Below are positions 7,190-15,488 of a stretch of 64,000 bases of DNA, piece by piece. A model generated the notes under the pieces. It saw only the letters and a list, made by a program, of their open reading frames with translations, ran no database searches and was not told the DNA's origin. The DNA comes from Sphingobacterium tabacisoli (GTDB lineage: Bacteria > Bacteroidota > Bacteroidia > Sphingobacteriales > Sphingobacteriaceae): contig NZ_JAEQMU010000004.1 in assembly GCF_017908035.1 (NCBI RefSeq), forward strand, positions 372,001-436,000. Direction: 5' to 3'. The position numbers and the translations under genes are program-made. The stretch's first letter is position 1. The number at the start of each line of letters is the position of its first letter.

Positions 7190-8295
7190 TAGTATTCTTT
7201 CGCCAATCGTACAAACTGCCGGAACCAATTGGCACTTACTTTATGTCCCAGGCGAACCATCACGAGGTTTTTATCCGGATTGACATAGATATACTGCCCC
7301 AAAATACCCTGTGCTGCAAAATCGCCATCCTCTGTTGGTAGCCACCATTGATATTGGTAGTGTTTATAGCTACCTTCTGTACTATCCACTTTAGTCGATT
7401 CCTTCACCCAGTCTTCAGGAACCAGTTGTTGTCCCTCCCAATTTCCTTTATGAAGATACAAACGGCCCAGCTTTGCAAAATCCCGTGCTCGTGCATTCAA
7501 ACAGCAAAATGTTTTCTCGATTCCATCGTCTTTTCGATCGATACTCCAAGAGGCGTCATATTCCATCCCTATAGGTTTCCAGATTTTCTCATCCAGGTAT
7601 TCTGTGATCGTCTTACCATTTAGAACACGCTCCAATATCAGTCCTAATAGTTGCGTATTACCACTGGCATAGGCAAAATCCTTGCCTGGCTCAGCTTCTA
7701 ATTTTAACTTTTGGGTATCCTTGCGCAAATCGGTTCCATAATAAAATGAAGCTACCTCGCCAAATGGATTGTAATAACCTTCATTGAATTTAATGCCCGA
7801 TGTCATCTGCAATACATGCGCTATCTTCACTTTGTCAAAGCCATTTTTGGCCATTTCTGGCAAATATTTACTTACAGGATCCTGCACGGAACCAATCAAC
7901 CCATCAGCGATAGCGCATCCAATAAGCATAGAAGTTACCGATTTGGCCATAGAGAATGAAGGCACAATAGAGGCCTCCTCATATTTATCCAGATACCGTT
8001 CATATAGGATACTATCATTACGGATGATCAAGAAGGCTACTGATTTTGTCTCTTTCAGGAAATCATCAAAAGACAGCTCTTTATCCTCGTACGTAGTTCC
8101 AGTCGGCTTTGTCTCCACATCCACACGATGGAAAACAAACGGATCGTCCGAAGCCTTTAATTCACGCTTCGGAAAGATTTTGTAATCATTGAGATCTGCA
8201 AAATTATACCAGATAAAACGACCATACTTACAGGCGGACAGTAAACTTGCTGCAGCAATAAGAGCCACAACAAATAGAAAATGTATTCTCTTCAT
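7189..8295 (-). CDS. Serine hydrolase lipoprotein (class C beta-lactamase / family S12 fold)
   Basis: An outer-envelope serine hydrolase of the beta-lactamase/DD-peptidase fold. I prefer the ATG at 8295 (MKRIHFLF) over an upstream ATG at 8319 because it gives a proper lipoprotein signal ending in LLSAC, 22 residues in. This leaves 368 residues. The nucleophile motif is SMAK (S115-K118 from this start) within SFSMAKSVTS. The second motif is a YAS at about 209-211 in FAYASGNTQ, and a C-terminal LGH (in VMVRLGHK) probably stands in for KTG/HTG. The N-terminal insert at 30-90 is typical of Bacteroidota paralogs. It is probably an esterase or peptidase; beta-lactam hydrolysis is not implied. Confidence 0.88.
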   Translation of the reverse strand: MKRIHFLFVVALIAAASLLSACKYGRFIWYNFADLNDYKIFPKRELKASDDPFVFHRVDVETKPTGTTYEDKELSFDDFLKETKSVAFLIIRNDSILYERYLDKYEEASIVPSFSMAKSVTSMLIGCAIADGLIGSVQDPVSKYLPEMAKNGFDKVKIAHVLQMTSGIKFNEGYYNPFGEVASFYYGTDLRKDTQKLKLEAEPGKDFAYASGNTQLLGLILERVLNGKTITEYLDEKIWKPIGMEYDASWSIDRKDDGIEKTFCCLNARARDFAKLGRLYLHKGNWEGQQLVPEDWVKESTKVDSTEGSYKHYQYQWWLPTEDGDFAAQGILGQYIYVNPDKNLVMVRLGHKVSANWFRQFVRLAKEY

Positions 8296-8379
8296 ATCTA
8301 TAAATTTCAGGCATAACAACGGTTATCTATCTAATATACAACTTATTTACTACTAATCCTGAATATCAACTTTTAAAAG

Positions 8380-8404
8380 CCACCTCCTATATTTAGGATA
8401 TTCC
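8380..8404. promoter_or_regulatory. Candidate operator upstream of the histidine kinase gene (CCACCTCCTAT...TTAGGATATTCC)
   Basis: It holds a near-palindrome CCTATATTTAGG, ending in GGATATTCC, 57 bases before the kinase start. The same phrase (CCACCTCCTATTATTAGGA ... GGGTATTCC) occurs at 11045-11092, before the OmpA lipoprotein operon. The shared wording and placement suggest a binding site for the NarL-type regulator encoded at 10412. This is inference. Confidence 0.4.
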
Positions 8405-8460
8405 GATTTACCTATTTATTATGCATCTTTGACATCTTGTCCAAGCACCTGGCGTAAAAC

Positions 8461-10422
8461 ATGAAAAGATTACTTTATTTTCTATTTTTCACTCTACTCA
8501 GCAGCAAGCTTTTCTCGCAGATTCAACCTCGTGACCAGTCAAGGAATGACAGTTTATTAATCATTCTAAGGCAGGGAAAAACCGACAGCATACGTGCGCG
8601 TGCAGCTTTTCACCTCTCCAAAATATGGATAAACTTAGACTCAGCACGCGGTTTAGAGTATCTTCAACAGGGCAATACCCTCTCCAAAGGCAACGAATAT
8701 CTAAACGCCATATATCGCTATCAGGCTATACCATCTTACAGGGACGAAAAAGAAGTAAATGCCATTCTTGCCATATTTCGCAAGTACGACCATCCTGACG
8801 CATGGGATTACACCTATCGGGTAGCTATAAATCGGGTTAGGTGGCTTATCAATCAAGCCCTAGCGGACAAAGCATTAGCTATGCTACAAAGAGACATCAT
8901 GCCACTCGCCCAGAAACTCAAGAACCCCGCATACGACGCAGAGATTGCACTAGAGATGGGGCGTTCCTTTGTCAATCAAAGCATGTACAACGAAGCGGTC
9001 CCTTACCTGGAAAAGGCCGTAGCACGCTACGAATCTATCCAACCCAAGGAGGAAAACCTATTGTACAACCACATTCATACCTTAGGTTCCTTGGCCAATG
9101 TCTATAATCTATTAGAGAGAAGTCCCAAGGCCGATTCGACCATCCGTAGAGCAAATGAGCTACTACTTATACAGCCCAATCTAGCCCAGAAACTACGTAT
9201 TACCTCATTCGAGGCCATGCATCTCCTACAAAACGGGAACTATCAGAAGGCCGAAAAGTTGATCAATCACACCTTAGATAACGCTAAGGGTGTGCCACCA
9301 CGTTATCTCCTCAATCTTCACTTTCAAGGATACAAAGCCCGTGCAGGCTTGGGCGACAAACAAGGCGCTTTAAGACTTCTAAAAAAGAGCCACCCTATCG
9401 ACAGCATACACCTCAATCCCGAAAAATTCGGAACGGTAGACCTGAGCGAACTACTACCGACCTATGCATCGGCCTATGAACAAATAGGCGACCATAAACA
9501 AGCCACATTCTATTGGAAGCGCTATATCAAACACCGGGACTCCGTCAGTAAAGACCAGATCGCTACACAGATCTCTAAGCTCGAAGTTCAACTCCGCACA
9601 CAAGAGAAAGACGCCGCTATCCAACATTTGAAGGCGGAGCAAAACGAAATCACATTACTTCTGAAAAACCAACGTATTTTCACGGGGCTCTTTACCGCAG
9701 CCGCCATCTTGCTGTTGACACTATTGGGATTCATCCTATATATTTACAAGAGCAAACAAAAAATCAATGCAAATCGTATACATCAGTTAGAAACCGATAA
9801 CCAATTAAAGGTTACCAAAGCCCTGCTGGAAGGCGAAGAAAGAGAACGTCAGCGTATAGGTCGGGATCTTCATGATGGACTTGGTGGAACACTGGCCGGT
9901 ATCCATATCCAACTTTCTGAATCCCAACAACAGCGACAAGGGCCAACCCTAGACCGTGCTATCACACAACTCGAAGGCTCTATAGCCGAAATACGTCGTA
10001 TCGCCCGTAACATGGTACCTGAAAACCTCTTCCATAAAGGGCTCGACACCGCCTTGCGTGATCTTTGCATAAGCTTTTCGACGACAGAAACGCAGATTGA
10101 ATACCAGTCTTCCGGCCTCTCTGACAATCTCTCCAATAGTATACAAACTAACCTGTACCGGATTGTCCAAGAACTGCTGAGCAATGCACTACGTCACGGC
10201 AAAGCGAAAAACATTATTGTACAATGTATACAAAACGAAGACACCTTACTACTCACTGTGGAGGACGATGGTCTGGGATTTGACACGCAGAATAAACAGA
10301 ATTTCCAAGGTATAGGACTTAAAAACATACAAAGTCGCGTCAACTATATGCAGGGGCAATATGCCATAGAAAGTGCGCCAGGCCAAGGTACAACCATTAA
10401 TATCGAAATACATGTCAGCTAG
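8461..10422 (+). CDS. TPR-containing sensor histidine kinase (HisKA_3 / LuxR-pathway type)
   Basis: A 653-residue inner-membrane sensor kinase. In order: signal peptide (1-20), a periplasmic helical region with TPR-like repeats (about 25-395), coiled coil at 365-400, one transmembrane helix (about 406-429), a HisKA_3 dimerisation domain with the phospho-acceptor H471 in IGRDLHDGLGGTL, and an HATPase_c domain with N box ELLSNALRHG (571-580), G1 box DDGLGFD (602-608) and GIGLKNI (617-623). Its partner is the response regulator whose start overlaps this stop by 11 bases, so the two are translationally coupled. The periplasmic TPR region probably senses an envelope ligand or protein; the signal is unknown. 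Confidence 0.95.
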   Translation: MKRLLYFLFFTLLSSKLFSQIQPRDQSRNDSLLIILRQGKTDSIRARAAFHLSKIWINLDSARGLEYLQQGNTLSKGNEYLNAIYRYQAIPSYRDEKEVNAILAIFRKYDHPDAWDYTYRVAINRVRWLINQALADKALAMLQRDIMPLAQKLKNPAYDAEIALEMGRSFVNQSMYNEAVPYLEKAVARYESIQPKEENLLYNHIHTLGSLANVYNLLERSPKADSTIRRANELLLIQPNLAQKLRITSFEAMHLLQNGNYQKAEKLINHTLDNAKGVPPRYLLNLHFQGYKARAGLGDKQGALRLLKKSHPIDSIHLNPEKFGTVDLSELLPTYASAYEQIGDHKQATFYWKRYIKHRDSVSKDQIATQISKLEVQLRTQEKDAAIQHLKAEQNEITLLLKNQRIFTGLFTAAAILLLTLLGFILYIYKSKQKINANRIHQLETDNQLKVTKALLEGEERERQRIGRDLHDGLGGTLAGIHIQLSESQQQRQGPTLDRAITQLEGSIAEIRRIARNMVPENLFHKGLDTALRDLCISFSTTETQIEYQSSGLSDNLSNSIQTNLYRIVQELLSNALRHGKAKNIIVQCIQNEDTLLLTVEDDGLGFDTQNKQNFQGIGLKNIQSRVNYMQGQYAIESAPGQGTTINIEIHVS

Positions 10423-11044
10423 AAAAATAGACATCGTTATACTGGACGATCACCCTATTGTATTAGAAGGGTTGAAATCTTTGCTCCTGAATCACAGTGC
10501 AACTATTGCTGTGCAGACTTTCAGCAGTGCATTAAACTTTAACAAGTTTATGGAAGAACGACCTTCTGTTGACATCCTTCTACTGGACATCAACTTGCCT
10601 GATGGAAACGGTCTTGATATCTGCAAAAACCTCCAAGTGCAATCCCCATCGATCAAGGTCATAGCTCTCAGCAATCAAATCGAGCAGAGTATTATCCGCC
10701 AGATGTTCGACAATGGGGCTTGTGGCTTTTTACTCAAAAGCACTCCCTCTGAAAAAATAATATCCAGCATACTGGATGCACTACAAGGGCAGATCGTTAT
10801 GGATCCCGAGGTCATGCGTATACTTACCACCCCCGTGCAGACAAAAACATTCCCGGCTCTCACCAAGAGAGAAAAGCAACTGATAGCGCTACTGGCACAG
10901 GGAAAAACAACTTCCACCATAGCCGAAGAACTATTCCTCAGCAAATTTACCATAGATACCTATCGTAAAAATCTCCTCCAAAAATTTAAAGTAAAAAATA
11001 CGTCAGAGCTACTCATGCTTGTTATGCAAGAAAACCTATTGTAA
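10412..11044 (+). CDS. NarL/LuxR-family response regulator
   Basis: A 210-residue DNA-binding regulator. I choose the ATG at 10412 rather than the earlier one at 10373, because the receiver domain starts right there (MSARKIDIVILDDHP) and the overlap with the kinase gene falls to 11 bases. Receiver: acidic pair D12-D13, phospho-acceptor D59 (LLLDINLPDG), signalling residues S87 and K109. C-terminal LuxR-type HTH from about 148 to 206 (LTKREKQLIALLAQGKTT...TIDTYRKNLLQKF). It is phosphorylated by the upstream kinase. Likely targets are its own operon and the following OmpA lipoprotein operon, which share a palindromic upstream motif. Confidence 0.95.
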   Translation: MSARKIDIVILDDHPIVLEGLKSLLLNHSATIAVQTFSSALNFNKFMEERPSVDILLLDINLPDGNGLDICKNLQVQSPSIKVIALSNQIEQSIIRQMFDNGACGFLLKSTPSEKIISSILDALQGQIVMDPEVMRILTTPVQTKTFPALTKREKQLIALLAQGKTTSTIAEELFLSKFTIDTYRKNLLQKFKVKNTSELLMLVMQENLL

Positions 11045-11092
11045 CCACCTCCTATTATTAGGAGGGTAAAAACCCCTAATAACGGGTATTCC
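11045..11092. promoter_or_regulatory. Hairpin and candidate operator between the regulator gene and the OmpA operon
   Basis: CCTCCTA, loop TTAT, TAGGAGG (11048-11065) is a perfect 7-bp inverted repeat. It is followed by ACCCCTAATAACGGGTATTCC. No T-run follows, so it is a weak terminator. It shares CCACCTCCTAT..TTAGGA and TATTCC with 8380-8404, which favours a protein-binding site. Confidence 0.4.
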
Positions 11093-11111
11093 AAATTATT
11101 GCATAGTCAAC

Positions 11112-11119
11112 TACTTTTG
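11112..11119 (+). promoter_or_regulatory. Candidate -7 promoter box (TACTTTTG)
   Basis: TAnnTTTG match 85 bases before the first OmpA lipoprotein gene, and directly downstream of the candidate operator. The nearest TTG is too close (10 bases) to be a standard -33 element. Confidence 0.4.
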
Positions 11120-11203
11120 TTAGAGAAAACAGCCATACCCATTTATACCTGGTCAGTTTTCACATTACACGATAAATAGTGGTTAATTACACAATATAAC
11201 GCA

Positions 11204-12214
11204 ATGAAAAAGAGCTTTTTTCTAATAGGAATATCTGCTTTGCTGGCCTGCAACAACAATACAAAGTATGGCCAGGAAATCCAACAAGACAGCACCTCCA
11301 GGAACTCACCGACGGAAAACATTGTTGCGCCCCCCGAGTTACAGCAGACATCAAGCTTTGACATCCAGCGTATCCCAGTAGCGACAGCCGATATTGGTGA
11401 CTTCCCCTTCATAAAATTACCCCAAGGGCTAGAAGAAATGAACAAACCCATGCTGCGTAAATTTGATGTCTGTTTTTTTCCTATAGATGGCATCATGACT
11501 CCTTTTGAAGGCAGACTATATAAAACCTTTGTATCACCTTTACGTGGCGAAGATTTTTCGCAACACTTCTTCGAAAAGAGCATGGCAGAATACTTACAAT
11601 CTGTAGGTGCTGTAAATGTATTTGACGGAGCGATTACTCGAGAAGAATATGACCGCTACCACAAACAAGATCCGAATAAAGGTGGTGAGGGCGACATGGG
11701 CTATGCAGGCCAAAACATAAAATTCTGGGCACTTCGCACAAAAGACAAGGGCAACATCTACATACAATACCTGTCAAACAATGCTGGAGCATCGCTCAAT
11801 GTATTGCAAGAAGAATCTTTCGTACAAACGATGACCAAAGTTACTGCGGATCAAATCACCAAAGATCTGAATGAAAACGGAAAATCTATTCTATATATCA
11901 ATTTCGACACAGACAAGTCCGAATTAACAAGCGATGGGACTGAGCTGGTACAGCAGATTGCCAAAGCATTACGAGAGGAAACTTCCCTTAAGGTCAGCAT
12001 CGAAGGGCATACTGACAATACTGGGAATAAGACACATAATAAATCTTTATCCAAAGACAGGGCCAATGCTGTGCTACAGGCATTAACAAAAGATGGTATC
12101 GACGCATCTCGACTTTCAGCTACGGGTTTCGGCGCAGAAAAACCTCTTGTAACCAATGATTCGGAGGAGAACAAAGCTAAGAACAGACGGGTCGAACTTG
12201 TACGCACGAACTAA
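11204..12214 (+). CDS. OmpA-family lipoprotein (copy 1) with an unnamed N-terminal domain
   Basis: A 336-residue outer-membrane lipoprotein with a signal ending in LLAC (acylated C16). Residues 52-205 form an alpha/beta domain (IPVATADIGDFPFIKLP ... FDVCFFPIDGIMTPFEGRLYK ... EKSMAEYLQSVGAVNVFDG ... EEYDRYHKQDPNKGGEGDMGYA). Its placement before OmpA resembles DUF4892-OmpA proteins of proteobacteria. Residues 224-334 are an OmpA C-terminal peptidoglycan-binding domain with INFDTDKS, GHTDNTG (D271 binds diaminopimelate in the family) and KNRRVEL. It is a paralog of the protein at 13993-15000. It heads a set of co-directional genes with 12-base and 5-base gaps after it. Role inferred: tethering the outer membrane to the wall. 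Confidence 0.9.
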   Translation: MKKSFFLIGISALLACNNNTKYGQEIQQDSTSRNSPTENIVAPPELQQTSSFDIQRIPVATADIGDFPFIKLPQGLEEMNKPMLRKFDVCFFPIDGIMTPFEGRLYKTFVSPLRGEDFSQHFFEKSMAEYLQSVGAVNVFDGAITREEYDRYHKQDPNKGGEGDMGYAGQNIKFWALRTKDKGNIYIQYLSNNAGASLNVLQEESFVQTMTKVTADQITKDLNENGKSILYINFDTDKSELTSDGTELVQQIAKALREETSLKVSIEGHTDNTGNKTHNKSLSKDRANAVLQALTKDGIDASRLSATGFGAEKPLVTNDSEENKAKNRRVELVRTN

Positions 12215-12226
12215 AACTCAAATACT

Positions 12227-12916
12227 ATGAAAACAACAATCAGCTATTTTTTAACAGCGCTATTGCTCGTATTTACGGCCTGTAGCAAATCTAATGACAA
12301 CGAGCCGGAAGAAGTCGGCGACGGTGGTTATGTAAGTGGCACCTACTGGCCTTATGCCATAGGCAACCAATGGAATCTTGTAAATACGGACGACACAGAA
12401 GACACGTATCAATATCTAATCCACAAATCATTAACGCATGAAGGCAAAACATACTTCCAGTTCAAACCTCTTGGAATCGATGCCGATGTAGAATTAAATG
12501 ACGGCTTTCGTGAAGAAAACGGAGTATTTATCTCCCTCCATGGTGCGACTTCGCAAATGGGGATAAACACCTCAGCAGGTACCGCCACCTATATCAACAC
12601 TAACCTGAAAGTAGGTGAAATATGGAAAGAAGAAGTATCTTTACAAATCTCTGGACAAGCTTCTGGGACAATCACACACTTTAATGAGGGCCGAATATTA
12701 GAAAAAGCCGCTAACGCCACCATCAATGGAAAAACGTATAAAGATGTTTTAAAGTCGGAACTCAAAAAAACGCTTCATAACAGCATAACGGGGCATACAC
12801 AAAAAATAGTCTATGAAACCTGGCTTGCAAAAGGAATAGGTATTATTTACGAAAAAACAACCTATAACGATTCAGACAGCGAGAGCTACGGTTTGGTCAG
12901 TTACACGGTTAAATAA
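12227..12916 (+). CDS. Hypothetical lipoprotein (229 aa)
   Basis: The signal peptide ends in FTAC (lipidated Cys at 19), followed by a serine/acid linker (SKSNDNEPEEVGDGG). The body starts GTYWPYAIGNQWNLVN, a phrase common in Bacteroidota lipoproteins of beta-sandwich or lipocalin-like fold, and continues with alternating strands to the end. No catalytic motif is seen. It follows the OmpA gene by 12 bases and precedes the next lipoprotein gene by 5, so the three very likely form one operon. Function unknown; the context suggests an envelope role alongside the OmpA proteins. Confidence 0.85.
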   Translation: MKTTISYFLTALLLVFTACSKSNDNEPEEVGDGGYVSGTYWPYAIGNQWNLVNTDDTEDTYQYLIHKSLTHEGKTYFQFKPLGIDADVELNDGFREENGVFISLHGATSQMGINTSAGTATYINTNLKVGEIWKEEVSLQISGQASGTITHFNEGRILEKAANATINGKTYKDVLKSELKKTLHNSITGHTQKIVYETWLAKGIGIIYEKTTYNDSDSESYGLVSYTVK

Positions 12917-12921
12917 GAAAA

Positions 12922-13866
12922 ATGAGATTTAGAAATATAATAAAAAGCGGCATTACAGTTGCCGCTCTCGCCTTATTTGCTAACTGCAGCAAAGACAAGA
13001 ATGAAGAGATCGTCGATCAAAACATCAAAACAGAGACTTTTGACCAGGGCATTATTAAAATGGGTATCTATTCCCAAGAAGTAGAGTTGAGTAAGCTTGT
13101 CGATAAAATTGACTTTACACAGGCAGACCCCAAATCGCAATATCAAAATCTATTACAAAAAGACAAAGACGTACAGGCAATTGTTAAAACAGTGGAAGAT
13201 ATGGCATCCAAAAATCCACTCGCGGGTCTCGTTTTATCCATGAACACAACTTCTTGTGCCTACTACGTCAAGGACGACAAAGTGCTCGGCAAAGTGAAAG
13301 GATTTGGTTGGGAAATGGACAACTACCATGATGAACTTCAGGATAAAGGGAGTCTTTATCTCGAAACACTGACAAAAACAAATGAGATTGCTGAAAGTGA
13401 TCGAAAAATTTACGCCCACTACATACCTAGTGAAAATCCTGGTGCAGGAGCAAACAGCAACATTGAACTCGAGAACTTCAACAGAACCGAACTCAATAAA
13501 ACTGAGGTTGTAAATGGCTATCTGTGCAACGTATCTCAACTCACGCCAAAAACATTAGATACAGACACTCCTATCCAAATGCGCAAACTATTGGTATACA
13601 CCTCTCCTTTATTCAAAAAGACAATCAATTTTACACATCCATTTTATCTGGATGAAAAAAACGGTATTCTTCGCATAGATATCTATTTTGTAGATGATAA
13701 CACACCGACCTTGGTCATGAAGCCCAAATCCATAGAACGACGAGTGGTCAACGAGAATGAATTGAAAAGTCGTACAACTCAGCCTGGATATGAAGAGATC
13801 AATGCAGAATGGGCTTTCAAAGCATTACCAATCCTAACCAGTGGCTGGTCTGTACTCTCCAAATAG
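12922..13866 (+). CDS. Hypothetical lipoprotein (314 aa)
   Basis: The signal peptide ends in FANC (Cys at 22), followed by SKDKNEE. The mature part holds a charged helical segment (about 45-95), then a beta-rich part with YVKDDKVLGKVKGFGWEMDN and an ELNKTEVVNGYLCNVSQL block, as seen in proteins that bind or report on lipids or metals through a cleft between sheets. No family is recognised with confidence; it has a loose similarity in layout to DUF4412-type lipoproteins. It is third in the OmpA operon, 5 bases after the previous gene, and is followed after 126 bases by the second OmpA copy. Confidence 0.8.
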   Translation: MRFRNIIKSGITVAALALFANCSKDKNEEIVDQNIKTETFDQGIIKMGIYSQEVELSKLVDKIDFTQADPKSQYQNLLQKDKDVQAIVKTVEDMASKNPLAGLVLSMNTTSCAYYVKDDKVLGKVKGFGWEMDNYHDELQDKGSLYLETLTKTNEIAESDRKIYAHYIPSENPGAGANSNIELENFNRTELNKTEVVNGYLCNVSQLTPKTLDTDTPIQMRKLLVYTSPLFKKTINFTHPFYLDEKNGILRIDIYFVDDNTPTLVMKPKSIERRVVNENELKSRTTQPGYEEINAEWAFKALPILTSGWSVLSK

Positions 13867-13992
13867 AAGATTCGTCCTATCAAGCCGTTTATTATAGACC
13901 TATTAGAGATATCGAGATCTATCAAATTAATAATTTAACTTGGTTTGTCCCATGATTTTACAGAAATTAGAAATCAATTTATATTGAAATCT

Positions 13993-15000
13993 ATGACAAA
14001 GACCACACTATTGTTTGCTTCGGCAGCACTGCTTATCGCTTGTAATAATACCCCCAAGCAAGAAAACAACACTGCGCAGGATAGCGTATCATCCACGCAA
14101 AGTGCCGAGAGTGAAAATGCTTCAGCGACCCCTAACACGACATTGGATATTGTCAGTATCCCTGTAACAACATCTGATATAGGTACCTTTCCTTATTTTA
14201 CCTTACCAAAAGGATTAAAACACAACAACAGACCTTTTCAAAAAGATTTTGATGTATGCTTTTTTCCAGTAAACGGTGTGATGACGCCATTCGAAGGGAA
14301 ACTTTACAAAATCAATGTGGATGCTGAACAGGGAGAGCAATTTTCCAAACGCTATTATGAAAAAAGCGTAGAAGACTACCTACAGTCGGTAGGTGCTGTC
14401 AAGGTCTTTGACGGAACTATAGGCCGTGAGGAATATGACCGTTATAACAAACAGGATCCAAATAAAGGCGATGAGGGTGACATGGGCTATGCCGATGAAA
14501 ATATCAAGTTTTACGTGATCCGTACCAAAGATCAAGGCAATATTTATATACAATTCAGTGCCAACAATGCTGCTGGAAAGCTAAACATCCTTCAAGTAGG
14601 GACAATGACGCAGACGATCACCAAGATTACGGCCGATGAAATTACAAAAGACCTTAACGAAAAAGGGAAATCGATCCTGTACATCAACTTTGACACCGAC
14701 AAATCTAACCTGACCACAGACGGGAAGGAAGTCGTACAACAGATCGCGACTGCATTGAAAAAAGAAAGTACACTGACCATCAACATCGAAGGACACACGG
14801 ACAATACCGGTGATGCGGCACACAATAAAAAACTTTCCGGAGAACGTGCCAACGCGGTGTTGAATGCATTGACTGCTGATGGTATCGACAAGTCTAGATT
14901 AAAAGCTCAAGGATTCGGAGCCGAACGCCCACTTGTCGCCAACGATAGCGAGGGCAATAAAGCTAAAAACAGACGTGTCGAATTGGTAAAGAGCAATTAG
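13993..15000 (+). CDS. OmpA-family lipoprotein (copy 2)
   Basis: A close paralog of the protein at 11204-12214. I choose the ATG at 13993 (MTKTTLLFASAALLIAC), which gives a regular lipoprotein signal with Cys17; the earlier ATG at 13945 would add 16 polar residues before it. The mature protein has a Ser/Ala/Asn linker, then the same N-terminal domain (IPVTTSDIGTFPYFTLPKGL, DVCFFPVNGVMTPFEGKLYK, YLQSVGAVKVFDG, EEYDRYNKQDPNKGDEGDMGYA). It ends with the OmpA peptidoglycan-binding domain (INFDTDKS, GHTDNTGDAAHNK, KNRRVELV). Similarity covers the whole length and points to a local duplication with the two lipoprotein genes trapped between copies. A strong terminator follows. Confidence 0.92.
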   Translation: MTKTTLLFASAALLIACNNTPKQENNTAQDSVSSTQSAESENASATPNTTLDIVSIPVTTSDIGTFPYFTLPKGLKHNNRPFQKDFDVCFFPVNGVMTPFEGKLYKINVDAEQGEQFSKRYYEKSVEDYLQSVGAVKVFDGTIGREEYDRYNKQDPNKGDEGDMGYADENIKFYVIRTKDQGNIYIQFSANNAAGKLNILQVGTMTQTITKITADEITKDLNEKGKSILYINFDTDKSNLTTDGKEVVQQIATALKKESTLTINIEGHTDNTGDAAHNKKLSGERANAVLNALTADGIDKSRLKAQGFGAERPLVANDSEGNKAKNRRVELVKSN

Positions 15001-15022
15001 CTCATTTATTATTTAAACACTG

Positions 15023-15058
15023 ATGCCGCAAGCTCCCTAAAGGGGATACTTGCGGCAT
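15023..15058 (+). terminator. Rho-independent terminator of the OmpA lipoprotein operon
   Basis: A perfect 10-bp stem, ATGCCGCAAG / CTTGCGGCAT, with a 16-base loop, followed by TGTGCTTTTTC, 22 bases after the second OmpA stop. Confidence 0.8.
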
Positions 15059-15073
15059 TGTGCTTTTTCTCCA

Positions 15074-15217
15074 CTAACCTACAAACCAAATAAATACAGC
15101 TGCAATAAAAAGAAACGCAGCAGCAACACCTATAATCAGATCTTCATTGACCATCATCTTCACCATATATTTCTTGTAATTGTTCAAGGCGCTCTGTTCT
15201 TTATTAAGTTTTATCAC
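15074..15217 (-). CDS. Possible small membrane protein (47 aa with GTG start)
   Basis: On the minus strand a GTG at 15217, directly after an in-frame stop, opens a 47-residue frame. It has a charged, helical N-terminal half (KLNKEQ...NNYKKYMVKMMVNED) and one hydrophobic helix (about 28-47, LIIGVAAAFLFIAAVFIWF) running to the stop. An ATG start at 15166 would give 30 residues. It overlaps a 101-codon plus-strand frame, so at most one is likely real in the shared part. The membrane-helix pattern is clean but there is no homology evidence. Confidence 0.3.
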   Translation of the reverse strand: MIKLNKEQSALNNYKKYMVKMMVNEDLIIGVAAAFLFIAAVFIWFVG

Positions 15218-15355
15218 CTAGGCTTTTTCAATGCTCGAGACCATTTTGATCTGGAAATAAAAAATGGTAAAACATCACTACTGCTGATCGGACTAAAAGA
15301 AGAAATATATCGACGCGCAAAAATCGTCAATGACAGGCTGAGCGACATGAAGTAA
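15195..15355 (+). pseudogene. Possible gene remnant or small ORF C-terminal part
   Basis: A plus-strand frame open from 15050 to 15355 reads poorly in its first half. Its last 45 codons look protein-like (HFDLEIKNGKTSLLLIGLKEE, then IYRRAKIVNDRLSDMK). This could be the tail of a decayed gene with its N-terminus lost, or chance. No start or promoter is convincing. The 430 bases from the terminator to 15489 hold nothing else I can support. Confidence 0.25.
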
Positions 15356-15488
15356 CAGAAGAGTAACAAGCTTAAATTGAAAAACCAATTTTATTTCCTA
15401 CATTAGTATTGATTTGCAACTAATTACACCAAACAAAGCTTGCAGACAGGAGAAACAGCAATTATTACAACCACTTAGATTATAAATT

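Noticed and set aside
7784..8185. 133-codon plus-strand frame opposite the serine hydrolase gene
   Set aside because: Antisense shadow of a gene with SMAK and YAS motifs.
11143..11583. 146-codon minus-strand frame over the OmpA lipoprotein gene
   Set aside because: It lies fully antisense to a clear lipoprotein with intact domain motifs, and its sequence is Lys/Ser-rich without pattern.
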